Assembly: GCA_902470475.1 (NCBI GenBank)
Contig: CABRGT010000027.1
Coordinates: 1 to 23,336, forward strand
DNA: 23,336 bases
Source of the DNA: an uncultured Porphyromonadaceae bacterium
Lineage (GTDB): Bacteria; Bacteroidota; Bacteroidia; Bacteroidales; Muribaculaceae
Direction: 5' to 3'
Below the pieces are notes generated by a model, which was not told the origin of the DNA, searched no databases, and saw only the letters and a list, made by a program, of their open reading frames with translations. The translations under genes and the position numbers were made by a program. This document shows positions 9,176-16,240 of this stretch, piece by piece (positions within the stretch are counted from its first letter, which is position 1; each line of letters begins with the position of its first letter).

Positions 9176-10504
9176 ATGGCTCCTGAAGATTCACAATATC
9201 TCGACAAATACTCACAGAACGAGTCGGCCAACGATGAAGAACGCAACCACATCATAGTGGTGGGTGTGGGTGGCGGCGGCAGCAACGCCGTAGACCACAT
9301 GTACCGCCAGGGAGTGGAGCACGTGTCGTTTGTAGTGGCGAACACCGACAAGCAGGCTCTGCGCGAATCGTCGGTACCCAACAAGCTTCTGCTCGGCCCG
9401 ATGACCACCCGCGGCCGCGGCGCCGGCGGCAATCCCACCGTGGCATCGAAAGCCGGCGAAGAAAGCGCGGCCGAAATCGCCGACATCTTCGACGAGGACA
9501 TCGACATGGTGTTCGTGACCGCCGGCATGGGCGGCGGCACAGGCACAGGCGCCGGACCGGTTGTGGCCCGTATCGCCAAGGAAAAGGGCCTGCTGACGAT
9601 CGGTATCGTGACGATCCCCTTCAAGTTCGAAGGCCTGCGCAAGATCCAGAAAGCCCTGGACGGCGCCAAGGAGATGAGCAAGTACGTCGACGCCATCATG
9701 GTGGTCAACAACGAACGCCTGGTGGAGATATACCCCGACTTCGACTTCGAGCTGGCATTCGCCAAGGCCGACGACGTGCTGTCGACCGCCGCAAGCTCCA
9801 TCGCCGAAATCATCACCCGCAAGGGTTACATCAATCTTGACTTCAACGATGTGAACGCGACCCTGCGCGAGGGCAACACGGCCATCATCGCCGTGGGCTA
9901 CGGCGAGGGCGAGAACCGCGTCACCAAGGCCATCCAGGACGCGCTCCACTCGCCGCTGCTGAAGAACACCGACGTATTCTCGTCCAAGCGCATTCTCTTC
10001 AATCTCTACTACTCGCGCACGGCACAGACGCGATTCAAGGCCTCCGAAGCGCAGGAACTCAACGACTTTATCCGTCGCGTAGAGCAGGAAGTCGACGTGA
10101 TATGGGGTATCACCTACGATGAGACACTGGGCGACAAGGTGAAGTTCACGATCCTGGCCTCGGGCTTCGACGTGACCGTCGACGAAGAGAACGGCACAGT
10201 AATCGAATCAAACGCCAAGGGCGGAGAAGGAGAAGTCAACATTCAGGAAATCAGCGACGTCTATGGCAAGGACTGGGTGCAGAACCTGGAACGCGAACGC
10301 GAGACCCGCAACTACATACTGCTCGACCCCGACAATCTGGACGACGACTCGAGCATCGAGGCCTTCGACAAGGAGCCTACATTCGCACGCAACCGCCGCA
10401 AGAAGTCATCGGGTGGCGCAGGCGAACGCGAAGCAGCAGCTTCGGCGCCGTCGGCCGCAGACGACACTGACGAATTCCGCATAACTTTCGGCGACGATGA
10501 CTGA
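9176..10504 (+). CDS. ftsZ: Cell division GTPase FtsZ
   Basis: FtsZ is the tubulin homologue that forms the cytokinetic ring. The 442-residue protein has GVGGGGSNAV near 30-39, the tubulin signature GGGTGTG at 119-125, and the catalytic T7 loop NLDFNDV at 220-226, so both halves of the GTPase site look intact. A variable linker follows the C-terminal subdomain near 340-395. The segment EPTFARNRRKK at 400-410 resembles the conserved C-terminal peptide that binds FtsA. Unlike E. coli FtsZ, about 32 further residues follow, alanine-rich and then acidic, ending FRITFGDDD. The ATG is 29 bp after ftsA. No terminator is evident after the stop. Confidence 0.98.
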   Translation: MAPEDSQYLDKYSQNESANDEERNHIIVVGVGGGGSNAVDHMYRQGVEHVSFVVANTDKQALRESSVPNKLLLGPMTTRGRGAGGNPTVASKAGEESAAEIADIFDEDIDMVFVTAGMGGGTGTGAGPVVARIAKEKGLLTIGIVTIPFKFEGLRKIQKALDGAKEMSKYVDAIMVVNNERLVEIYPDFDFELAFAKADDVLSTAASSIAEIITRKGYINLDFNDVNATLREGNTAIIAVGYGEGENRVTKAIQDALHSPLLKNTDVFSSKRILFNLYYSRTAQTRFKASEAQELNDFIRRVEQEVDVIWGITYDETLGDKVKFTILASGFDVTVDEENGTVIESNAKGGEGEVNIQEISDVYGKDWVQNLERERETRNYILLDPDNLDDDSSIEAFDKEPTFARNRRKKSSGGAGEREAAASAPSAADDTDEFRITFGDDD

Positions 10505-10577
10505 ACCATTGCGGGACGCACTGCGTGGATCCACCGCCCGGCGGTAAACCTTCTCGCCGGCCATACGTTTGAATAAT
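10505..10577. other. Gap after ftsZ with short palindromes
   Basis: The 73-bp spacer contains the perfect palindrome GTGGATCCAC (10525-10534) running directly into CCGCCCGGCGG (10534-10544). Neither is followed by a T-run, so I do not call a terminator, and no TAnnTTTG box is visible. Transcription may continue from ftsZ into the sirtuin gene. Confidence 0.4.
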
Positions 10578-11270
10578 ATGAAACCGAAACTTGTCATATC
10601 GACCGGCGCCGGAATGAGCGCCGAGAGCGGCATCGCCACTTTCCGCGACGCCGGCGGACTATGGGAGAACTATCCGGTGATGGATGTGGCCAGTGCCGAC
10701 GGCTTCCGCCGCAATCCGCAGCTGGTGCACGACTTCTACAACAAGCGCCGGGCAGAGCTGGTCAAAGCGCAGCCCAACGCCGGCCACCGCGGTCTGGCGG
10801 AACTTGAGAAGGACTACGACGTGACGGTTATAACCCAGAATGTCGATGACCTGCACGAACGCGCCGGTTCGTCGAAGGTGCTGCACCTGCACGGCGAGCT
10901 GATGAAGGTGCGAGCCATCGACGACGAGTCGAGGGTCTACACCCTGCATCCGGGCGAGCTGTCGACTACGCCGCATACCGTGATCGACGGCCATCGCGTG
11001 CGGCCGCATATCGTTTTCTTCCAGGAAGCGGTCCCCAATTTCGAACCCGCCACCGAGATAGTGTCGGAGGCCGACGTATTCGTGATCATAGGCACGTCGC
11101 TGGCCGTATACCCGGCCGCGGCACTGCTCAACAACGTGCGCCCCGGCACTCCGGTCTACTATATCGACCCGAATCCGGCAGCCGTTCCGGCCGGAGTCCG
11201 CGTCATCCGCGCCACAGCCACCGAAGGCGTCGACATCCTCGCCCGCGAACTGCGCGCCGCAAACAAATAA
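10578..11270 (+). CDS. Sir2-family NAD-dependent protein deacylase lacking zinc cysteines
   Basis: This is a sirtuin, an NAD+-dependent lysine deacylase of the CobB/SIRT5 class. The NAD-binding segment GAGMSAESGIATFRD starts at residue 10. TQNVDDLH follows at 86-93, the catalytic histidine H105 lies in HLHGE, and GTSLAVYPA is near the C-terminus. The class III pair that reads acidic acyl groups appears to be present as Y54 and R57 in FYNKRR, so desuccinylase activity is plausible. The protein has no cysteine at all, so the zinc-binding tetrad of classical sirtuins is missing. The stretch between KVRA and RPHIVFF is short and polar. I chose the ATG at 10578 over the in-frame TTG at 10569 because the protein then begins just before the conserved first strand. 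Confidence 0.9.
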   Translation: MKPKLVISTGAGMSAESGIATFRDAGGLWENYPVMDVASADGFRRNPQLVHDFYNKRRAELVKAQPNAGHRGLAELEKDYDVTVITQNVDDLHERAGSSKVLHLHGELMKVRAIDDESRVYTLHPGELSTTPHTVIDGHRVRPHIVFFQEAVPNFEPATEIVSEADVFVIIGTSLAVYPAAALLNNVRPGTPVYYIDPNPAAVPAGVRVIRATATEGVDILARELRAANK

Positions 11271-11283
11271 AACATAACTGACT

Positions 11284-11622
11284 ATGGAAAGTACACGTCA
11301 AGCCAAAATCGCCCGACTGCTCCAGAAGGAGCTGAGCGAGATATTCCGCCAGCAGACAGCCAAGACCCACGGTGTGATCGTATCGGTCAGCGCCGTGCGT
11401 GTGTCGCCCGATCTGTCGGTGGCAAAAGTCTATCTGTCGATATTCCCGTCGCCCAAGGGCGCCGAGATGCTGGAGTCGATCAAGCAGTCGGCCCGCACGG
11501 TGCGCTACGAGCTGGCGCAGCGCGTCCGCTTTCAACTGCGCAAGACGCCCGAACTCCAGTTCTATCTCGATGACTCGCTGGATTATCTGGAGAACATCGA
11601 CCATCTGCTCGAAAAATCCTGA
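11284..11622 (+). CDS. rbfA: Ribosome-binding factor A
   Basis: RbfA is a small KH-fold factor that binds the 30S subunit during late 16S rRNA maturation and cold adaptation. The 112-residue protein has the family layout. It starts with a helix RQAKIARLLQKELSEIF, then VSVSAVRVSPDLSVAKVYLSIF, and ends with a strand-helix unit TPELQFYLDDSLDYLENIDHLL. The length is normal and no extra domain is present. It lies 13 bp after the sirtuin gene and 20 bp before the ABC permease gene on the same strand, so the three are probably co-transcribed. Confidence 0.95.
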   Translation: MESTRQAKIARLLQKELSEIFRQQTAKTHGVIVSVSAVRVSPDLSVAKVYLSIFPSPKGAEMLESIKQSARTVRYELAQRVRFQLRKTPELQFYLDDSLDYLENIDHLLEKS

Positions 11623-11642
11623 CTGAGCCACTCCGGTAGTCG

Positions 11643-12875
11643 ATGTTGTCACTCAGGATAGCACTGCGCTATCTGCTTTCGAAAAAGTCGCATAGCGCCG
11701 TCAATGTCATCTCGGCCATCTCTATAGCCGGGGTGGCGGTGGCGACTGCGGCCATAGTGGTGGTGCTGTCGGTGTTCAACGGCTTCACGGCTCTGTCGGA
11801 GAGGCAGTTCTCACATATCGACCCCGATGTACTGGTGACGCCGACACGGGGCAAGACAATAGTACGGGCCGACTCTCTGGCCGAGGCTATCGCGGCCCTG
11901 CCGGAAGCTGGCGCCGCGGTGCCCTCACTCACCGAACGCGCGCTGGCCGTGGCCGGCGACAGCCAGCTTGGCGTAGTCATCAGCGGCGTGGGCAGCGGAT
12001 ACGGCAGCGTGGCCGACCTGGATGCCATCACTGTCGACGGCGCCTACACAGACACTCTTCCGAAGATCGTCGCAGCAAATACAGACGGTGCGTTCCCCGC
12101 AGGCACGGCCGTCGGCGTACTGGCGCAGCTTGGCGCGCCGGCCTCATCGATCGACATCTACGTGCCGCGCCGCACGGGCCGTATCAATCCGGCCAATCCG
12201 GCTGGGTCGTTCCGGCAGATAACCATCGTGCCGACGGCGTTGCTGCAGACCGACCGCATGGAGTTCGACGCCGACCATGTCATAGTACCCATCGATGCGG
12301 CGCGGCTGCTGCTTGACTATGCCGACGGCGAAGCATCGGAAATTCAGGTGTCTGCCGCAGGCGGCATCAGCGACGAACAGCTTGCCGACGCCGTGATCAG
12401 ACGGCTCGGCCCCGGCTACAGCGTGGCCACGCGGCGTCAGCAACAGGCCGAGAGCTTCCACATGATAGCCATCGAGAAGTGGGTCACGTTCATGATGCTG
12501 GTGTTCATCCTGGTGATCGCGGCGTTCAACATAGTGTCGACACTGTCGCTGATGGTGATCGAAAAGCGCGACAACATGGCGACCATGCGGTTCATGGGCG
12601 CATCGAAGTCGCTGGTACGCCGTGTGTTCATGCTTCAGGGCGCAATCATCACGGCCGCAGGCGGCCTGATCGGCATAGTGCTGGGACTGACGCTGTCGCT
12701 GGCCCAGCAGTGGGGTGGCTTCATCCGCCTGGGAGCTGACCCGACCAAACTGACCGTCACCGTCTATCCGGTGCGCGTAGAGGCGGCCGACATTCTGGCC
12801 GTAGCTGCCCTCATAGCCGCCGTAGCACTCATAACAAGCCAGATGACGCGCATATTCACACGAAAAATCGCTTAA
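11643..12875 (+). CDS. FtsX-like ABC permease of the LolC/LolE type
   Basis: This is an inner-membrane permease subunit of the MacB/LolCE group; LolCDE extracts lipoproteins from the inner membrane for delivery to the outer membrane. The 410-residue protein starts with a LolC-like segment, RIALRYLLSKKSHSAVNVIS, then one helix at about 22-45. A large periplasmic domain follows to about 265, and the C-terminal FtsX domain has three helices near 280-305, 325-355 and 375-400, with the coupling segment EKRDNMATMRFMGAS between. No ATPase gene is nearby, so LolD would be encoded elsewhere. The substrate cannot be proved from sequence, but a permease next to rbfA is familiar in Bacteroidetes. The ATG at 11643 gives the conserved N-terminus. 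Confidence 0.88.
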   Translation: MLSLRIALRYLLSKKSHSAVNVISAISIAGVAVATAAIVVVLSVFNGFTALSERQFSHIDPDVLVTPTRGKTIVRADSLAEAIAALPEAGAAVPSLTERALAVAGDSQLGVVISGVGSGYGSVADLDAITVDGAYTDTLPKIVAANTDGAFPAGTAVGVLAQLGAPASSIDIYVPRRTGRINPANPAGSFRQITIVPTALLQTDRMEFDADHVIVPIDAARLLLDYADGEASEIQVSAAGGISDEQLADAVIRRLGPGYSVATRRQQQAESFHMIAIEKWVTFMMLVFILVIAAFNIVSTLSLMVIEKRDNMATMRFMGASKSLVRRVFMLQGAIITAAGGLIGIVLGLTLSLAQQWGGFIRLGADPTKLTVTVYPVRVEAADILAVAALIAAVALITSQMTRIFTRKIA

Positions 12876-12886
12876 ACCATCAAGCT

Positions 12887-13666
12887 ATGCAGACTGTAAT
12901 GTTTTCCGATACAGTATTCGGCCCGATACACTCCCGTAGGCTGGGATCGTCGCTGGGCGTGAACCTGTCGCCGCGCGACGGCAAAGTGTGCACCTTCGAC
13001 TGCCTCTACTGCGAGGCGGGCTACAACGCCCAGGGACCCGGCACGAGCGGTCTGCCGCGACGAGACGAGGTGGCACGGCTGCTCGAAGCACGGCTCCGGC
13101 AACTGAAAGCAGAAGGCACTCCGATCGACGTAATCACATTCTCGGGCAACGGCGAACCGACGGTCAATCCCGACTTCCCGGCTATCATCGACGACACCCT
13201 GGCTCTGCGCGACAGGTATTATCCGGAGGCCAAAGTAAGCGTACTGTCGAATTCGACCATGCTCGGACACCCCGACACAGCCGAGGCTCTGCGCCGGGTC
13301 GACAATTGCATTCTGAAGCTCGACAGCGCCGTACCCGCTACAGTGCGGCTGCTCGACCGACCCACTTCTCCGGCCTTCGACATAGAAAAGGTCATAGACC
13401 AGCTGGCAGGATTCGGCCCGGCGGCCATCATACAGACAATGCTCACCCGCGGCAGCCACGAGGGAGCGGCCGTCGACAACACCACCGATGCCGAAATCAA
13501 CGCCCTCATCAGCGCATACCGCCGGATCGGGCCACGCGAGATCATGCTCTACTCGCTCGACCGCCCTACCCCGGAGCTGTCGCTGCAGCGCGTGCCGCGC
13601 GAGGAACTCGAGGCCGCGGCGGCACGCATCATCGCCGCCACCGGCATACCGGTACAGGTGGCCTGA
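12887..13666 (+). CDS. Radical SAM protein, COG0731 (TYW1-like) type
   Basis: This is a radical S-adenosylmethionine enzyme with a CxxxCxxC cluster-binding motif at C35, C39 and C42 (CTFDCLYC). The preceding text, VFGPIHSRRLGSSLGVNL, and the following FSGNGEPTVNPDFP (GNGEPT at about 87-92) match the bacterial relatives of wyosine-forming TYW1, COG0731. The archaeal and eukaryotic members modify tRNA-Phe. The reaction of the bacterial branch is not established to my knowledge, so I do not assign one. The 259-residue length covers the radical SAM barrel with little extra. A second ATG lies at 12899. It starts 11 bp after the ABC permease stop. No terminator is obvious after it, but a new promoter follows. 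Confidence 0.87.
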   Translation: MQTVMFSDTVFGPIHSRRLGSSLGVNLSPRDGKVCTFDCLYCEAGYNAQGPGTSGLPRRDEVARLLEARLRQLKAEGTPIDVITFSGNGEPTVNPDFPAIIDDTLALRDRYYPEAKVSVLSNSTMLGHPDTAEALRRVDNCILKLDSAVPATVRLLDRPTSPAFDIEKVIDQLAGFGPAAIIQTMLTRGSHEGAAVDNTTDAEINALISAYRRIGPREIMLYSLDRPTPELSLQRVPREELEAAAARIIAATGIPVQVA

Positions 13667-13698
13667 GATTTTTTACGGCTCCTACGGCGCAAGACAGT

Positions 13699-13729
13699 TG
13701 ACTTTCTCGGTGTAATGTATTATCTTTGC
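13699..13729 (+). promoter_or_regulatory. Bacteroidetes-type promoter for the LOG/PduO pair
   Basis: TTG at 13699-13701 and TATCTTTG at 13722-13729 are separated by 20 bp. This matches the Bacteroidetes sigma-ABfr consensus of a TTG-containing -33 box and TAnnTTTG -7 box. It lies 28 bp before the LOG-family start codon in a 91-bp gap, so transcription should begin near 13735. Confidence 0.85.
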
Positions 13730-13757
13730 AGACACTAACCTTTCAACTGACCAAGCC

Positions 13758-14318
13758 ATGAAAATAGCAGTATATTGCAGCTCGGTGGAGAACCTGCCGC
13801 CGCGCTGGATCGAGGGAGCGGTCGTCACGGGCCGCTGGATCGGAGAGCACGGCGCACAGATGGTGTACGGAGGCGTGGACGCAGGCCTGATGACAGACGC
13901 GGCCCGCGCCTGCAAGAAAGCCGGAGGCACAGTGGTGGGCGTAGTGCCCTGGCGGCGCGCCGACCAGGCCTCATGCCTCAACGACGTGCGCGTGCCCGCG
14001 TCGGACCTCAACGACCGCAAAGGAGTCATGCAACTGCTGGCCGACGCATTCGTGGTGCTTCCGGGCGGCTACGGCACACTCGACGAATTCTGCACATCCT
14101 TCTCGTACATCAACTTCACCCACCACCGCGACAAGCGGATAATCGTCTACAATCCCGACGGACTTTACGACAACCTTCTGGCACAGTTGCGTGTTTTTGT
14201 AGAACGCGGACTCATGGGCGCCGACCGGCTCGACATCCTTGAGGTCGTAACCGAGCCGGCCGAAATCGCTGCCGCGCTCGACCGTTTCACCGAACACTTC
14301 AAAAACTCGATCAAATGA
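13758..14318 (+). CDS. LOG-family nucleoside 5'-monophosphate phosphoribohydrolase-like protein
   Basis: This belongs to the LOG/TIGR00730 family, whose studied members cleave cytokinin riboside 5'-monophosphates or AMP to a free base and ribose 5-phosphate. The 186-residue Rossmann-like protein has MVYGGVDAGLM near 35-45, the arginine of NDRKGVM (R87) and the hallmark PGGYGTLDE at 102-110 with the catalytic glutamate E110. Two positions are off the common pattern: the first motif reads YGGVDAG rather than YGGGxxG, and the arginine motif reads LNDRK rather than MHERK. It is headed by a clear promoter and overlaps the next gene by ATGA. The physiological substrate in this organism is unknown. 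Confidence 0.88.
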   Translation: MKIAVYCSSVENLPPRWIEGAVVTGRWIGEHGAQMVYGGVDAGLMTDAARACKKAGGTVVGVVPWRRADQASCLNDVRVPASDLNDRKGVMQLLADAFVVLPGGYGTLDEFCTSFSYINFTHHRDKRIIVYNPDGLYDNLLAQLRVFVERGLMGADRLDILEVVTEPAEIAAALDRFTEHFKNSIK

Positions 14319-14869
14319 AAAGCCGACTCTACACACGCACCGGCGACCAGGGCACGACCTCGCTCGTCGGCGGCACACGCACACCTAAAGATTCACCGCG
14401 CCTGGAGGCTTACGGCACTGTCGACGAACTGAATTCATGGCTCGGACTACTGGCCGCCTCGACCGTCATCACGGACGAAAGACGCGCCGACCTGCGCAGA
14501 ATCCAGAACCGCCTGTTCGATATCGGAGCCGCACTGGCTACCGAACCCGAATCGGCCTGGCAGCCCGAACTGCCCGGTCCGGAAGCCATCGAAGCCATCG
14601 AACACCTGATCGACAGCATCGACTCGCGACTGCCACAGCTGCGCGAGTTCATCCTCCCGGGCGGCCATCCCGACGCGGCCCGCGCCAACATAGCCCGCAC
14701 AGTGGCGCGCCGGGCAGAGCGCCGCATCGTAACACTGGCGACCGAAGTTCCGGTCGATCCGTTCATAACGCGATATATCAACCGACTGAGCGATCTGCTG
14801 TTCGCTATCGCACGCGAAATCAATCTCGACGCGGGCGTGGCCGAAGTGACCTGGCGACGCGAGTGCTGA
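14315..14869 (+). CDS. PduO-type ATP:cob(I)alamin adenosyltransferase
   Basis: This enzyme transfers the adenosyl group from ATP to cob(I)alamin, making coenzyme B12 for radical enzymes such as methylmalonyl-CoA mutase. The 184-residue helical-bundle protein shows all PduO-type marks. These are YTRTGDQGTTSL at 6-17 for ATP binding, YGTVDELNSWLG near 33-44, FILPGG near 112-117, the arginine-rich ARTVARRAERR and the closing YINRLSDLLFAIAR. Length fits the family. It overlaps the LOG gene by 4 bp, so the pair is translationally coupled. No B12 riboswitch is visible upstream, so expression does not look cobalamin-controlled from this sequence. Confidence 0.94.
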   Translation: MKSRLYTRTGDQGTTSLVGGTRTPKDSPRLEAYGTVDELNSWLGLLAASTVITDERRADLRRIQNRLFDIGAALATEPESAWQPELPGPEAIEAIEHLIDSIDSRLPQLREFILPGGHPDAARANIARTVARRAERRIVTLATEVPVDPFITRYINRLSDLLFAIAREINLDAGVAEVTWRREC

Positions 14870-14871
14870 CC

Positions 14872-14915
14872 AAAAAACTGACGCAGCAGCCCGGCCGGAT
14901 TACCGACCAGGCTGC
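14872..14915 (-). terminator. Possible terminator of the porin operon (convergent gap)
   Basis: In the 75-bp convergent gap, GCAGCC (14886-14891) can pair with GGCTGC (14910-14915), with an inner CGG/CCG pair. Read on the minus strand, six T's follow after 8 further bases (14877-14872). The distance from stem to T-run is longer than usual, so this is a tentative call. The plus-strand side has no clear T-run. Confidence 0.35.
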
Positions 14916-14944
14916 CGTGTTTATGCAGTAGATGCGTCCCGGTG

Positions 14945-16234
14945 TCAGAAGTTGAACTGGAGCATGGTGTTTATACGGTTGTCCGAGCGGGAAGCGCCGT
15001 CCATGTCGACGCGTCGTCCGTGAAGATACTCGACACCGCATTGCAGCCCGGGCATTATGGTATAGAAAACGTTGGCCGACAGATACTGCGCATACTTGTA
15101 CTGTTCGTCCCACGGGGTTGAACCGTCGGCATAGCGGTCGGCATATGCGCGGTCCTGGCTATAGGAGACCGATGCGAAGACTTTGGGCGAGAACGTGTAC
15201 TGCAGGCCGGCATATGCGCCCCAGGCCTTGACGGCATCAAGCCGGCCCGGACTTGCCGCATCGGGCGACAGATCCAGCCCGAGACCTGCCAGATCCTGAA
15301 TGTAGCCGCCTATTCCGCGGCCATAAGCGGCCTGATAGTAGACCTGAAGCGGAGTTGATCCGACAGGCGTGCTGCCGCTCATCTTTATGCCCCAGCAGGT
15401 TTTGTTGCGGTTCTTGTCGGAGACGAGATCGCGATACTGGATGTTACGCATCAGGGCCGAAAAACGGATCCATCCGTTCTCGTCGTCCCAGCTGTACTGG
15501 AAGAATGCGGGAATGTCCGGGATGCGCTGGCTTACGTCGCGTGTCCGGGACGACAGGGTCATGCTGACAGACGAAAGCTCCAGACCTATGCCGACCTTTA
15601 TCCGCTTCCCGAAAGCGTGTGTGTAGTCGATAAGGTTGTTGGTGACACCCACCAGTCCGCACGGGCCTTCGCTGTCGATGGTCGGGGGTGCTGCCGCGCC
15701 GTCCTCAAACAGCGAAGCGGTATGGCCTACAGTGAATCCCCTGTAGGTGATATAGGCATGATTGAGCTTGAAAGCGCCGCCGTTGCCGGAGAATTTTCCG
15801 CTTATATAGGCTCCGACCTTGTTGTCGGTGCCGGGCAGGGCTATGAAATTGATGAAAATCTTGCTCTGGCCCAGGCTGCCCTGAAGCTTGCCGCCGTTGC
15901 CGGCCGGAGTGTCAAACGGAATGTCGGCAGTGACGAAGTCATTGGGATCATCGACAGGATTTCCCCAGTCGAAGAGTCCCACTCCCTTGATAACGCCTCC
16001 GATTCCGAGATAGAACAGATTGTTCTTTCCCTTGATCGCAAAGCGAGGAGCGCCGGGTTCGTTGAATCTCTTGGGGGCGTTCTCGATAAAGGCATTGTAG
16101 ACTTCCTCGTCGGGCTGGCCGGCATTGAAGATGACCTGTACCTCTCCTTCGTCGGGCAATGCCGGATGGTTCTGAGCCAGAACGGCCGCCGGCATTGCCA
16201 CGGTCGCGCACAGCAGTGGAATTAATAGTTTCAT
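14945..16234 (-). CDS. DcaP-like outer-membrane beta-barrel porin
   Basis: This 429-residue protein is a predicted outer-membrane porin. It has a signal peptide (MKLLIPLLCATVAMPAAVLA, cleavage likely before QNHP). About 20 residues follow, then a series of alternating amphipathic strands with aromatic girdles, closing with NTMLQFNF and a terminal phenylalanine, the usual beta-barrel assembly signal. Strand phrases such as FAIKGKNNLFYLGIGG and YISGKFSGNG resemble the DcaP family of trimeric porins for small, often acidic molecules. The family call is by pattern only. It is the last gene of the minus-strand unit, 6 bp after the MFS gene, so it probably serves as the outer-membrane door for what the inner-membrane transporters move. 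Confidence 0.75.
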   Translation of the reverse strand: MKLLIPLLCATVAMPAAVLAQNHPALPDEGEVQVIFNAGQPDEEVYNAFIENAPKRFNEPGAPRFAIKGKNNLFYLGIGGVIKGVGLFDWGNPVDDPNDFVTADIPFDTPAGNGGKLQGSLGQSKIFINFIALPGTDNKVGAYISGKFSGNGGAFKLNHAYITYRGFTVGHTASLFEDGAAAPPTIDSEGPCGLVGVTNNLIDYTHAFGKRIKVGIGLELSSVSMTLSSRTRDVSQRIPDIPAFFQYSWDDENGWIRFSALMRNIQYRDLVSDKNRNKTCWGIKMSGSTPVGSTPLQVYYQAAYGRGIGGYIQDLAGLGLDLSPDAASPGRLDAVKAWGAYAGLQYTFSPKVFASVSYSQDRAYADRYADGSTPWDEQYKYAQYLSANVFYTIMPGLQCGVEYLHGRRVDMDGASRSDNRINTMLQFNF

Positions 16235-16240
16235 AGTGTT

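Noticed and set aside
10525..10544. Palindromes after ftsZ as a terminator
   Set aside because: Stems are only 5 bp each and no T-run follows on either strand.
13667..13757. Cobalamin riboswitch before the LOG/adenosyltransferase pair
   Set aside because: The gap is only 91 bp, with the promoter taking 31 bp of it and about 25 bp of leader, too short for a B12 riboswitch.
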